Notes: generated by a model not told the origin, from the letters alone. Counted from the first letter of the stretch, positions 1-10,186 are shown. The stretch is DNA of 44,862 bases from Candidatus Blastococcus massiliensis AP3 (GCF_000582785.1 NZ_HG931175.1:696465-741326); one strand, 5' to 3'. Program-made: numbers and translations.

Positions 1-221
1 ACGGCGCCGAGGACGTCCCCGCAGCCCGGCTCGGGCGGTGGGCCCGGCCGTGTCCCCGCCTGGGGCGGCCTGTCCCGCACCGACCAGCCCCGACACGGCC
101 TCGGCGACCAGCCGGGCCGCGCGACCCAGACCGCTCTCCTCCGCGGGGGCGGGGGCGGGGTCACCGGCCGCGGTGCCGGGACGTCCCGGACCGGCCCGCT
201 GCGCGCGCCGTCCTCGGTCAT
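1..221 (-). CDS. Unidentified gene, 5' part only (runs off the window)
   Basis: I do not recognise this gene. The ATG at 221 on the minus strand is preceded by an AAGGGA ribosome-binding site at good spacing, and the frame stays open to the window edge (about 73 residues). The visible N-terminus is rich in Pro and Arg, with a run of five prolines near residue 22. A second minus frame, offset by one, reads as a more protein-like helix (GRAARLVAEAVSGLVGAGQ) but has no good start codon. The C/G-rich tract near 145-170 could therefore hide a frameshift or sequencing error. The choice of frame is uncertain. Confidence 0.25.
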   Translation of the reverse strand, partial: MTEDGARSGPVRDVPAPRPVTPPPPPRRRAVWVARPGWSPRPCRGWSVRDRPPQAGTRPGPPPEPGCGDVLGA

Positions 222-291
222 CGCGTCCCTTCCCGGCCGATCGGCCACGGCCTCGTCACGGGGCCCGCCCCCGAGCCTGCGACGGGCGGGG

Positions 292-304
292 AGGACGAGG
301 TCCT
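292..304 (-). terminator. Small hairpin just after the DUF4193 stop codon
   Basis: AGGAC-GAG-GTCCT forms a 5-bp stem with a 3-nt loop immediately downstream of the DUF4193 stop. A nearly identical element follows the DUF3039 stop at 10217-10229. There is no U-tract. A role in termination or 3'-end protection is inferred. Confidence 0.4.
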
Positions 305-307
305 TCC

Positions 308-607
308 TCAGGCGCAGTCGCGGCAGTACAGCTCGTTGCCCTTGGTCCTGGTCAGCCGGCTGCGGTGCTGCACCAGGAAGCAGCGCGAGCAGGTGAACTC
401 GTCCTCCTGCTTGGGCAGCACGCGGACGGTCAGCTCCTCGTTGGAGAGGTCCGCGCCGGGCAGCTCGAGGTTCTCGTTGAAGTCGGTCTCGTCGACGTCG
501 ACGGACGAGGACTGGGCTTCGGCGCGGCGTGCCTTGAGCTCCTCGAGCGAGTCCTCGCCGAGCTCGTCGGCCTCGTTGCGGCGCGGAGCGTCGTAGTCGG
601 TGGCCAT
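308..607 (-). CDS. DUF4193 family zinc-ribbon protein
   Basis: This 99-residue acidic protein has a C-terminal zinc-ribbon: a CSRC knuckle (LPKQEDEFTCSRC) and a terminal CRDC knuckle about 20 residues later. The N-terminal half is acidic (MATDYDAPRRNEADELGEDS). Start and length fit the actinobacterial DUF4193 family, whose M. tuberculosis member (Rv2699c) also lies near sigA; the biochemical role is unknown. The ATG at 607 is chosen because GAAGAAGG lies just upstream and because upstream in-frame sequence is Arg/Pro-rich and looks non-coding. The zinc ligands suggest protein or nucleic-acid contact, which is inference. Confidence 0.93.
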   Translation of the reverse strand: MATDYDAPRRNEADELGEDSLEELKARRAEAQSSSVDVDETDFNENLELPGADLSNEELTVRVLPKQEDEFTCSRCFLVQHRSRLTRTKGNELYCRDCA

Positions 608-893
608 GGTGCCCTTCTTCCGGTGTTCTCGCGGGCGTCGCGCCCGCTTCGTCTGGCGCTGCGCCGGGTGGTGCGCATCGTCTGGTCCGGTCGCCGGTGG
701 GCGACAGGTGGTCCGTCCGCAGGGCCCCCTGGTCCGGAGCGCCCGGCGGCGCCGGCTCCCGTTCCTCGCCCAGGTGGACGAGGGATGGATCCGCCAGCCG
801 CCCAACGCCCTGAGGGCCGGGTTTGTGCCCGAAGGATCGCGGGCGACACCTCGGCCCGTGGAACGGGCTGCCGGGCTGCGGAGCGCCAGAGGT

Positions 894-899
894 TACCCT
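894..899 (+). promoter_or_regulatory. -10 hexamer TACCCT, leaderless start of the phosphotransferase gene
   Basis: TACCCT lies exactly 6 nt before the GTG at 906, so transcription would begin at or beside the start codon. No Shine-Dalgarno sequence is present at normal spacing, which agrees with a leaderless mRNA. No clear -35 element is visible. Confidence 0.5.
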
Positions 900-905
900 G
901 CCGCC

Positions 906-1952
906 GTGGCGACTCCCGTGGGTGCTGATCCGACCGTCGTGGGCCCCTACCTCGCGCGTGCGCTGGGGGACGAGCAGTGGCGGGAGGTCACCGTCGAACT
1001 CATCGCGGCGGGCATGTCGAACCTCACGTACATCGTGACCCCGCAGGGCGGCTCGCCCGACGACTCCGTGATCCTCCGCCGGCCCCCGACGGGCGCCGTC
1101 CTGGCCACGGCGCACGACATGGCGCGCGAGCACCGGGTCATCTCCGCCCTGGGCCCGACGAACGTGCCGGTGCCCCGCACGCTGCACATGTGCACCGACG
1201 ACTCCGTGCTCGGGGCGCCCTTCTACGTCATGGAGCGGGTGCACGGCATCCACGCCGTCAGCGAGTTCCCGCCCGGGTACGCCGACGAGCCGGCACAGCG
1301 GCGCGCCGTGGGCGAGGGGCTCATCGACGTGCTCGCCGACCTGCACTCGGTCGACTACGAGGCCGTGGGCCTGTCCGACTTCGGTCGCCCGGAGGGCTTC
1401 GCCGCCCGCCAGGTGCGCCGGTGGACCAAGCAGTGGGACGCCACCCGCGACCGCGACCGCCCCGCACTCGACGCCCTGGCAGCCCGGCTGGCCGAGACGG
1501 TGCCGACCACGCAGCGGTCGAGCATCGTGCACGGCGACTACCGGCTGGACAACTGCCTGCTCGACCCGACGACGCCGGGGCGCATCCGCGCCGTCCTGGA
1601 CTGGGAGATGTCCACGCTCGGCGACCCGCTGACCGACATCGGGATGATGTTCGTCTACTGGCCGCAGGCGGGTGAGGAGCGCGCCTCGAGCCAGAGCGGG
1701 CTGACGGCCCTGCCCGGCTTCCCCACCCGCCTGGAGGCGGCCGAGCGGTACGCGAACCGCACGGGCGCCGACCTGGCCGACCTCAACTGGTACGTCGGGT
1801 TCGCCTTCTTCAAGTTCGCCGCGATCATCGCCGGGATCGTCGCCCGCTCCGCCGCGGGCGCGATGGCCGGCAAGAACACCAGCGGCTACGCCGAGCGCAT
1901 CGACCCCGTGGTGGAGATGGGACGCGCCGCACTCGAGGACGGTGCGATCTAG
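906..1952 (+). CDS. APH-fold phosphotransferase (ACAD10/11-type kinase domain)
   Basis: This 348-residue protein has an aminoglycoside-phosphotransferase/choline-kinase fold. An N-terminal nucleotide-binding lobe (SNLTYIVTP, VILRRPP, MAREHRVISAL) is followed by the catalytic loop VHGDYRLDNCLLDP and the metal-binding segment VLDWEMSTLGDPLTDIG, with catalytic Asp in HGD and metal Asp in LDWE. This arrangement is typical of the phosphotransferase family related to the kinase domain of ACAD10/11, often linked to acyl-CoA metabolism; the substrate cannot be read from sequence. The GTG at 906 is chosen for the leaderless -10; another in-frame GTG lies at 918. The gene is divergent from DUF4193. Confidence 0.9.
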   Translation: MATPVGADPTVVGPYLARALGDEQWREVTVELIAAGMSNLTYIVTPQGGSPDDSVILRRPPTGAVLATAHDMAREHRVISALGPTNVPVPRTLHMCTDDSVLGAPFYVMERVHGIHAVSEFPPGYADEPAQRRAVGEGLIDVLADLHSVDYEAVGLSDFGRPEGFAARQVRRWTKQWDATRDRDRPALDALAARLAETVPTTQRSSIVHGDYRLDNCLLDPTTPGRIRAVLDWEMSTLGDPLTDIGMMFVYWPQAGEERASSQSGLTALPGFPTRLEAAERYANRTGADLADLNWYVGFAFFKFAAIIAGIVARSAAGAMAGKNTSGYAERIDPVVEMGRAALEDGAI

Positions 1953-1968
1953 GGAGCCGGCCCGGCTC

Positions 1969-1974
1969 TAAGCT
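1969..1974 (+). promoter_or_regulatory. Candidate -10 hexamer TAAGCT for cei
   Basis: TAAGCT falls in the short gap after the phosphotransferase stop and would give a leader of about 40 nt before the ribosome-binding site of the next gene. No convincing -35 is visible, so co-transcription with the upstream gene is equally possible. Confidence 0.35.
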
Positions 1975-2019
1975 CCACCAGACCGGGATGTCCCCCCGGG
2001 CCCGGCGAGGAGAGTGACA

Positions 2020-2565
2020 GTGACGCTGCGCACCGAGCGCCCTGTGGTGCGGGCCCGCAGCGGGCGCCGGCCGCTGCCGCCGCTGATCTTCCTCGTGGCG
2101 CTGGCGCTCGTCGCGCTCGGCGTGTGGTGGAACGTCTTCCGCGCGGACGCCGAACGGCAGGCCGAGCAGGACGCCGCGTGCGCCGAGGCCGAGGCGGCGC
2201 CCCAGGCGCTGGACCCGGCCACCGTGTCGGTGCGTGTGTTCAACGCCTCGGACCAGGGCGGTCTGGCCCAGTCGGTCGCCGACGACCTGGCCGCCCGCGG
2301 GTTCACCATCGCCGAGGTCGCCAACGACCGCAGCGGCCGCGAGGTCACCGGTGTGGGCGAGGTGCGGCACGGCCCGAGCGGCAAGGGCACCGCGGCCTTC
2401 GTGGCGCTCTACCTCCCTGGCGCGGGCTCCTGGCAGGACACCCGCGCCACCCAGCAGGTGGACCTCGTCCTCGGGCCGGGGTTCGTGATCGGCGAGAGCC
2501 TGGCGACCGACGACGAGGTCAACGCCACGCTCGATGAGGCCGAGGAGGCCACGGCCGCCTGCTGA
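2020..2565 (+). CDS. cei: Envelope integrity protein Cei (LytR C-terminal domain, membrane-anchored)
   Basis: This protein of about 181 residues has a basic N-terminus and one membrane segment (PLIFLVALALVALGVWW, about residues 21-38). An extracellular LytR_C-type domain follows, beginning at VSVRVFNASDQGGLAQSVA. The family pattern VxVxNaS..GLA..va..L is clear, as is the later VDLVLGPGF strand. The position before suhB-ppgK-sigA matches M. tuberculosis Rv2700 (cei), needed for envelope integrity. GTG 2020 is preferred because GAGGAGAG lies 8 nt upstream; GTG 2014 is in frame but too close to that site. Convergent with suhB with an 8-nt gap. Confidence 0.85.
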   Translation: MTLRTERPVVRARSGRRPLPPLIFLVALALVALGVWWNVFRADAERQAEQDAACAEAEAAPQALDPATVSVRVFNASDQGGLAQSVADDLAARGFTIAEVANDRSGREVTGVGEVRHGPSGKGTAAFVALYLPGAGSWQDTRATQQVDLVLGPGFVIGESLATDDEVNATLDEAEEATAAC

Positions 2566-2573
2566 CGCCGTCC

Positions 2574-3389
2574 TCAGGGGTGCAGCTCGGCCAGCAGGGC
2601 CAGGAACTCGTCGGCGACGGACGGCGCGGCGACCACCGCCAGCGGCTCGGCGAACGGCCGTCCCGGCAGACCGGCCACGACGAGGCCGGCCTCGGCGGCC
2701 ACCAGGGCTCCGGCTGCGTGGTCCCACGGGTGGAGGCCGGCCTCGTAGTAGGCGTCCACCCGTCCGGCGGCGGCCGCGCACAGGTCGAGCGCAGCGCTGC
2801 CGAACCGGCGGATGTCCCGGACGCGGGGCAGCAGGGCAGCCACGACGGCGCCCTGCTCCCGCCGCTGCTCGACCCGGTAGCCGAAGCCGGTGGCGACCAG
2901 TGCCTGCTCGAGCGACGCCGGCCGGCTGCCACCCAGCCGCACCGGTTGCGGCGCCGCGGGGCCGGACACGAACGCGCCGCCGCCGGCGACGGCGGTGAAC
3001 AGCTCACCGGTGGCCGCGTTGAGGACCACTCCGGCGCGGACGACGCCGTCGACCTCCGCCGCGATGGAGACGGCATAGGCGGGCAGGCCGTAGAGGAAGT
3101 TGACCGTGCCGTCGATCGGGTCCACCACCCATCTGACCCCGCTCGTGCCCGGGCGGTCGGCGCCCTCCTCCCCCAGCACGCCGTCGTCGGGCCGCTCCCC
3201 CAGCAACCGTCCGACGACGAGCTGCTCGCTGGCGGTGTCCACGGCGGTCACGACGTCCGTGGGGCTGGACTTGGCGTCCACGGAGTCGGCCGCGACCGCC
3301 CGGCCCTGCCGGACCAGCTCGGCCGCCTCGTGCGCGGTCGCGACGGCGAGCCTCAGCAGGGCCTGCGGATCGGGGTGCGCTGCGGTCAC
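2574..3389 (-). CDS. suhB: Inositol-1-monophosphatase family protein SuhB
   Basis: This 271-residue metal-dependent phosphatase hydrolyses inositol phosphates or similar sugar phosphates. Family motifs are in order: DVVTAVD, the metal-binding VLGEEGAD, the signature WVVDPIDGTVNFLYG (Asp pair and Thr) and the C-terminal WDHAAGALVAAEAG. All Mg-binding residues of the family appear present. In actinobacteria the product inositol feeds phosphatidylinositol and mycothiol synthesis, but the exact substrate here is inferred. The GTG at 3389 gives a normal length. The gene is divergent from ppgK with a 55-nt gap and matches Rv2701c in position. Confidence 0.93.
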   Translation of the reverse strand: MTAAHPDPQALLRLAVATAHEAAELVRQGRAVAADSVDAKSSPTDVVTAVDTASEQLVVGRLLGERPDDGVLGEEGADRPGTSGVRWVVDPIDGTVNFLYGLPAYAVSIAAEVDGVVRAGVVLNAATGELFTAVAGGGAFVSGPAAPQPVRLGGSRPASLEQALVATGFGYRVEQRREQGAVVAALLPRVRDIRRFGSAALDLCAAAAGRVDAYYEAGLHPWDHAAGALVAAEAGLVVAGLPGRPFAEPLAVVAAPSVADEFLALLAELHP

Positions 3390-3432
3390 GGGCCGATCCT
3401 GCCGCAGCCGTGCCCGGGGACGCTCCCCTCAG

Positions 3433-3438
3433 TACGTT
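3433..3438 (+). promoter_or_regulatory. -10 hexamer TACGTT, leaderless start of ppgK
   Basis: TACGTT ends exactly 6 nt before the ATG at 3445, and no ribosome-binding site is visible. This is the expected layout for a leaderless transcript. The -35 region is weak. Confidence 0.55.
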
Positions 3439-3444
3439 GGCCCG

Positions 3445-4218
<774 letters not shown>

Positions 4219-4349
4219 CCCCAGGGGCGCCGGGAAGCCCGCGCGGCTCCCGGACCCGGCGGGGCCCCGCACGCTCCACGGCGGGCGGAAACGCCCCGTC
4301 GGAGCGAGACCGGCGGTGCTGGGGCGGTGGAAACCGCGGGGGCCGTCGT

Positions 4350-4355
4350 TACAAT
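4350..4355 (+). promoter_or_regulatory. -10 hexamer TACAAT upstream of sigA
   Basis: TACAAT is a near-consensus housekeeping -10 in otherwise GC-rich sequence and would give sigA a 5' leader of about 165 nt. The interval 4219-4526 otherwise holds no gene; I see only this promoter and the ribosome-binding site GGGAAGGA at about 4513-4520. No -35 close to consensus is present at 17 nt. Confidence 0.6.
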
Positions 4356-4526
4356 GGAAAAGCCCCAGCCCGTCGCCCTCCAGCCGGGAGGGATCCCCTG
4401 CCCGTCAAGCGGTCAAACACCGCGCCGGTCTGCCGGGACCTCTCGACCCCAGGGCGAGAGCCGGAGCCGCTACCCGAGGACCACACGGTCCCCTGGAGTA
4501 CGCCCCCAGCACGGGAAGGAACCTGA

Positions 4527-5909
<1,383 letters not shown>

Positions 5910-6415
5910 GTGATCGTTCGTCCACCGGACGACACCGCGGCCAGGAGCCGTACCCCGGCGGCGACGAGCGCGTCCGTCGTGCCTGCGCGGGACCCTTCGG
6001 GCCCCACTCGGCACGACCCTGGGTCGTCAGTTCCGTTCCGTGGACCGTCCGCGTTGCCGGTCGCGGCTGCCGTCCTCGGCTCCTCCCCACCACCCGGAAG
6101 GGGTCACCGGGGAAGCCGGGCGGGTTGGCGCCGACATCTGTCGGGTAGACCGCGTAGCGTGGGGGACGTCAGAACAGCAGCGGACCCACGGCCGCACCGG
6201 TCACCCGACCGGTACGGCGCGCGAGACCAGCACGTGCACGACCGGTACCACCCCAGTGACGTCCCCTGCTGAAGCCCGATCCGACGCCCGACATCACGGA
6301 CTCATCTCATTCGGCGAGTCAGTGTTCACGGGCAGCGGAACGGGAACACGAGGGGCCATCCTGGCGCTGTGCAGGAGGCCGATCCGCAGCCGCGGGTCCG
6401 TGCGGTAGAGAGCGA
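5910..6415 (+). other. 506-nt non-coding interval between sigA and the DUF7455 gene
   Basis: No ORF here has coding character. Just after the sigA stop lies a short hairpin, TCGTCC-ACC-GGACGA (5918-5932), possibly a weak terminator. Three ACCGGT palindromes occur at 6196, 6208 and 6241; the last two extend to ACCGGTAC and are 33 nt apart. An imperfect inverted repeat CGACA-TC-TGTCG lies at 6132-6143. A promoter for the downstream gene is expected but I cannot place it convincingly. Confidence 0.5.
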
Positions 6416-6418
6416 GTG

Positions 6419-6643
6419 ATGAGCCAGATGACCCAGACGCTGACGACGACCCCGCCCACCGAAGACCTCGTCGTTCCCTTCCACTGCGACCGCTGTGGGG
6501 CTCTGGCCAAGGTGCGAGTCGTACTCGCCAGTGGCAGCGACCTCGTCTTCTGCGGGCACCACGCACGCGCGTACGAGAGCAAGCTCCGCGACATCGCGGT
6601 CGACATCATCGACACCGAGGGCGACCAGCGCGTAACAGCGTGA
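6419..6643 (+). CDS. DUF7455 small zinc-ribbon protein
   Basis: This 74-residue protein has a CDRCGA knuckle near residue 24 and a second metal site CGHHARAYESKL about 25 residues later (one Cys plus His pair). It matches the small actinobacterial family DUF7455 usually found beside sigma factor genes; function is unknown. Start codons GTG 6416, ATG 6419 and ATG 6428 are all in frame. ATG 6419 is chosen because AGAGAGCGAG lies at a suitable distance. Possible binding to DNA or to a protein partner is inference only. Confidence 0.8.
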   Translation: MSQMTQTLTTTPPTEDLVVPFHCDRCGALAKVRVVLASGSDLVFCGHHARAYESKLRDIAVDIIDTEGDQRVTA

Positions 6644-6652
6644 GAGACCCGC

Positions 6653-6658
6653 TATCGT
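6653..6658 (+). promoter_or_regulatory. -10 hexamer TATCGT upstream of the VanW-family gene
   Basis: TATCGT lies 9-10 nt after the DUF7455 stop. It would start transcription near 6665, giving either an almost leaderless ATG at 6669 or a leader of about 120 nt to the better-supported ATG at 6786. Confidence 0.45.
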
Positions 6659-6785
6659 CGCGCCCGCGATGACAGCCTCACCCGACGACGCCGCCGGCAC
6701 CTCCGTACCGCCTCGAGCGGACGGGGGGCCGGCGGCTCCGTCGTTCCCGGGGACCCCCGGTCGACGGCGACCGGAGGACACCCCG

Positions 6786-8978
6786 ATGTCCCAGCACCAC
6801 CCCGCGCCCGACGAGACGGTGCGCATGCGCGCCGACGGGGCCGACAACCGCCCGCCGCTCGAACCCGCACGGCCGTCGTCCGCCGAGGACGACGCGCCGC
6901 AGGGACCGGACGCCGCCGACGGCGTCGAGATCGACGACACCCGCCCCGTCCCGCGGGACTGGCTCAGCGGCGCGCCCGAGGCCGAGGCAGCTCCGGCCGA
7001 CCCCTCCCCCGCGCCACGCGACGCTGCCCAGGCCTCCACGGCACCTCCTCCCGTCGCGCAGCCGGACGACGCGGAGTGGGAGACCCAGCAGCTCGGTTCC
7101 GCGGCCGACATCGCCGCGGCCCACCCGGGCGATGACGACGGCGGCGACGACGGCGGTCACGGCGCACTCCCGCCGGCCGGTGGCCGGGGCCGCTCCTGGT
7201 GGCGCCGGCGGGCAGTGCTGATCCCGGCCGGTGGCGTCGCGCTGCTGGCCGCCGTCTACGGCGTCGACCTGCTGGTCGCCTCCGGCGAGGTGCCTCGTTC
7301 CACGGTGGTCGCCGGCCTCGACATCGGCGGTCTCTCCCCCGCCGCGGCGCGCGGTGTGCTCGAGGAGGACCTCGCCCCGCGGGTGGCGGCCGACCGCCCG
7401 TTCGTGGCCGAGGACGTGGAGGGCACCTTCTCCCCGGTCACCGCCGGCATCGGCCTGGACGTCGCCGCCACCGTGCGCGACGCCGACGACCAGCCGCTGA
7501 ACCCCTGGACGCGGCTCACCAGCCTCTTCTCGGATCGCGAGGTCGCCGCGGTCCTCGAGACCGACGACACCGCGCTGGACGCGCAGCTGGACGCGGTCGC
7601 CGCCTCGGTCGACCGGGCACCCTCCGACGCGACCATCGCGATCGAGGGCACCACGCCCCGCGTGCTGGAGCCGGCGGACGGACGGACGCTGGACCGCGAG
7701 GCCGCGGCGGAGACGATCCTCGACACGCTCGCCGGCGAGGCCGACCCCGCGGATCCCCTGGAGCTCCCCGTCGACGTGGAGCCGGTCTCCGTCGACACGG
7801 CGGAGGCCGAGCGGGTGCTCGCCGAGACGGTCGTCCCGGCCCTCGCCGCCCCCGTGGAGGTGAACGGCGCCGAGGGTGGGCGCTCCGCGGAGGTCCCTGT
7901 CTCCGCTCTCGCCGCCTCGCTGACCTTCACGCCGACCGAGGACGGAGAGCTGGAGGTCGGTATCGACCCGGCCGCACTGCAGACGGCGCTGGGCGACGAG
8001 CTCGCGGTCTTCGGCACGCCCGCCCGCGACGCCTCCTTCGAGGTGGCCGGCGGTGGCGTGCGGGTCGTCCCCTCGGTCGACGGCACCGGCGTCGACCCCG
8101 TCCGCCTGGCCGAACAGCTCATGGGCGTGCTGACCGACCCGGCCCCGCGCTCGGTGACCGCCGAGCTGGGCCCGGTGCCGGCCGAGTTCACCACCCAGGA
8201 GGCCGAGGCGCTCGGCATCCGGGAGGAGATCAGCTCGTTCACCACGAACATCGGGAACGCGGCCAGCGGCGAGAACATCCGCGTGGTCGCGGCCGAGGTG
8301 GACGGTGCGGTCGTGCTGCCGGGCGAGACGTTCAGCCTCAACACCTACACCGGGCCGCGCGGCACGGCGCAGGGCTACGTCGAGGCCACCGTCATCCAGG
8401 GCGGCGAGCTCGCCAAGGCCGTCGGCGGCGGGATCAGCCAGTTCGCCACGACGATGTTCAACGCCGTCTTCTTCGCCGGGCTCGAGGACGTCTTCCACAA
8501 GCCGCACAGCTTCTACATCAGCCGCTACCCGGCCGGGCGCGAGGCGACGGTGTACGAGGGTGCCATCGACCTGCAGTGGCGCAACGACAGCGACACCGGC
8601 GTCTACATCGACACCCGGTGGACGCCCGGCTCGATCACCGTGACCTTCTACGGCACCAAGCGGTACGACATCGAGTCGATCAGCAGCGAGCGGCGCAACC
8701 CGCGGGAGCCCGCCGTCCTCACCAAGGTCGACGACGGCAACTGCATCCCGCAGCCGGGCGTGCCGGGCTTCGACATCACCGTCACCCGCGTGTTCAAGGA
8801 CCCGGGCACCGGCGCGGAGATCAAGCGGGAGACCTTCCAGACCCGCTACGCCGCCGAGGCCGTCATCACCTGCGTGCCGCCCGACGGTCCGCCGCCGCCT
8901 CCGGGTCCCGAGGGCACGGCGCCGGCCGGGCCCCCCGCCCCGGGCGGTCGCCGTCCCGGCGGCCGGCGGGGGCGCTGA
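6786..8978 (+). CDS. VanW family membrane-anchored protein with YoaR-like peptidoglycan-binding domains
   Basis: This is a protein of about 730 residues. A long acidic, Pro/Ala-rich cytoplasmic N-terminus (about 1-135) precedes one membrane helix (AVLIPAGGVALLAAVYGVDLLV, about 142-163). YoaR-like putative peptidoglycan-binding repeats follow (STVVAGLDIGGLSPAAARGV; later TPRVLEPADGRTLDREAA). The VanW domain lies at about 487-625 (GENIRVVAAEVDGAVVLPGE, VGGGISQFATTMFNAVFFA, PHSFYISRYPAGREATVYEG). The tail is Pro/Gly/Arg-rich. The role is likely extracytoplasmic and cell-wall related. ATG 6786 has GGAGG 8 nt upstream. An in-frame ATG at 6669 is possible, but codons before 6786 use many rare A/T-ending forms (TCA, GTA, CCT, CGA), which suggests leader. 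Confidence 0.88.
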   Translation: MSQHHPAPDETVRMRADGADNRPPLEPARPSSAEDDAPQGPDAADGVEIDDTRPVPRDWLSGAPEAEAAPADPSPAPRDAAQASTAPPPVAQPDDAEWETQQLGSAADIAAAHPGDDDGGDDGGHGALPPAGGRGRSWWRRRAVLIPAGGVALLAAVYGVDLLVASGEVPRSTVVAGLDIGGLSPAAARGVLEEDLAPRVAADRPFVAEDVEGTFSPVTAGIGLDVAATVRDADDQPLNPWTRLTSLFSDREVAAVLETDDTALDAQLDAVAASVDRAPSDATIAIEGTTPRVLEPADGRTLDREAAAETILDTLAGEADPADPLELPVDVEPVSVDTAEAERVLAETVVPALAAPVEVNGAEGGRSAEVPVSALAASLTFTPTEDGELEVGIDPAALQTALGDELAVFGTPARDASFEVAGGGVRVVPSVDGTGVDPVRLAEQLMGVLTDPAPRSVTAELGPVPAEFTTQEAEALGIREEISSFTTNIGNAASGENIRVVAAEVDGAVVLPGETFSLNTYTGPRGTAQGYVEATVIQGGELAKAVGGGISQFATTMFNAVFFAGLEDVFHKPHSFYISRYPAGREATVYEGAIDLQWRNDSDTGVYIDTRWTPGSITVTFYGTKRYDIESISSERRNPREPAVLTKVDDGNCIPQPGVPGFDITVTRVFKDPGTGAEIKRETFQTRYAAEAVITCVPPDGPPPPPGPEGTAPAGPPAPGGRRPGGRRGR

Positions 8979-8985
8979 CCGGTTC

Positions 8986-9017
8986 ACCCGGCGCATCGGC
9001 CCCCGATGCGACCGGGT
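8986..9017 (+). terminator. Bipartite stem-loop after the VanW gene
   Basis: Inner stem CGCATCGG/CCGATGCG with loop CCC is flanked by ACCCGG/CCGGGT, giving about 14 bp with a single bulged A. It starts just after the stop at 8978 and ends before the next start at 9050. There is no U-tract, as is common in actinobacterial terminators. Confidence 0.6.
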
Positions 9018-9049
9018 CCGGCCCGGTCGAGGGCGTGCACACTGGTCGG

Positions 9050-10159
9050 ATGAGCGCCGTGCTGCCCAGCGGCTCCCCGGCGCACGCCGGGGACGCCACG
9101 GGCGCCGACGGCGCGGACCCGCAGCCGGCTGCCGCGCAGCCACGGCCCGAGGTGGGCCCCCCGGCCACCGGCTCGGGTGCCACCCGCGACGAGGGTTCCC
9201 GCTCCCGGCGGCTGGACGCGTGGCCGGCGTTCGTCCGCGAACCGCTGCGGGTCCTCGGCCGCACCCTGGCGAAGGCCTGGCAGGACCGGATCCTGGGGCT
9301 GTCCGGCGAGGCCGCCTTCTGGCAGATCCTCTCCGTGCCGCCGCTGCTCATCGCCCTGCTGGGTTCGCTGGGCTACCTCGGTGACGTGATCGGCGCCGGT
9401 GCGGTCAAGGAGATCGAGGACAAGCTGCTGAGCGCCTCCTCCGAGGTGCTGACCCCGGACGTCGTCGACTCGCTGGTGGCCCCGACCCTCGAGGACATCC
9501 TGGGCTCGGGCCGGCTCGACGTCGTCAGCCTGGGCTTCCTGGTCTCGCTGTGGGCGGGCTCGTCGGCGACCGCCACCTTCATGAACACGATCGTCATCGC
9601 CTACGACCAGCGCGACGTCCGGGGCCCCATCCGCACGCGCCTCAAGGCGCTCTGGCTGTTCATCGTGGGCATGGTCGTCGCCGTCCTCACCCTGCCGCTG
9701 CTCGTGCTCGGCCGCGAGGTGCTGGTGTCGCTGCTCCCCGCGGGCTGGCGGCCGGTCGCCACCGTGCTCATCGACGGGATCTACTGGCCGGCGGTGCTCA
9801 TCGGGCTCCTGCTGGCGCTCACCAGCTTCTACAACGTGGTGCTGCCCAAGCGGCTGCCGTGGAACCGGCACCTGCCGGGCGCCGTCCTGGCCCTGGGCTT
9901 CTTCATCGTGTCGGCCCTCCTGCTGCGGACGTACGTGACCGACATCCTGTCCGCGGCGCTGCCGTACGGCGCCCTGGCCGCCCCGATCGGCATCCTGCTG
10001 TTCTGCTTCTTCTTCGGCATGGCAGTGCTGCTGGGCGCGGAGCTCAACGCCGCCATCCAGGAGCGCTGGCCGGCCCCGCTGCGCCGGCACGACCGTCGCC
10101 GGCGGGCGCGGCGCGAGGCCAAGCTCCAGGAGGAGGCCAGGAGGCTCGGTCTGCAGTAG
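9050..10159 (+). CDS. YihY/virulence factor BrkB family membrane protein
   Basis: This 369-residue protein has a disordered, charged N-terminus of about 55 residues. A core of about six membrane helices follows: WQILSVPPLLIALLGSLGYL, LGFLVSLWAGSSATATFMNT, LWLFIVGMVVAVLTLPLLVL, IYWPAVLIGLLLALTSFYNV, LPGAVLALGFFIVSALLLRT and GILLFCFFFGMAVLLGAELN. The signature FYNVVLPKR and final GAELNAAIQERW fit YihY/BrkB. The tail is strongly basic. The family's function is not settled. Its position after sigA and before DUF3039 matches Rv2707. CACACT, 6 nt before the ATG, may be a degenerate leaderless -10. Confidence 0.9.
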   Translation: MSAVLPSGSPAHAGDATGADGADPQPAAAQPRPEVGPPATGSGATRDEGSRSRRLDAWPAFVREPLRVLGRTLAKAWQDRILGLSGEAAFWQILSVPPLLIALLGSLGYLGDVIGAGAVKEIEDKLLSASSEVLTPDVVDSLVAPTLEDILGSGRLDVVSLGFLVSLWAGSSATATFMNTIVIAYDQRDVRGPIRTRLKALWLFIVGMVVAVLTLPLLVLGREVLVSLLPAGWRPVATVLIDGIYWPAVLIGLLLALTSFYNVVLPKRLPWNRHLPGAVLALGFFIVSALLLRTYVTDILSAALPYGALAAPIGILLFCFFFGMAVLLGAELNAAIQERWPAPLRRHDRRRRARREAKLQEEARRLGLQ

Positions 10160-10186
10160 GCGCCCGGCCGCTGAGGCCCCGTCCCG

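Noticed and set aside
1990-2005. C-rich segment as part of a 6C-type small RNA
   Set aside because: Only a single short C-run is present without the two flanking hairpins, and it lies in the short leader of cei.
4329-4350. GGAAA...GTT as an ECF promoter for sigA
   Set aside because: The spacing is only 14 nt, too short for the SigR/SigE type, and the -35 lacks the usual C/T; the TACAAT -10 explains the site better.
5910-6272. Plus-strand ORF of 120 residues after sigA
   Set aside because: It starts directly at the sigA stop without a ribosome-binding site, has no preferred codons and no recognisable motif; treated as non-coding.
6678-9143. Minus-strand ORF of 821 residues
   Set aside because: It is antisense to the VanW gene, which carries clear domain motifs; it results from lack of stop codons in GC-rich antisense frames.
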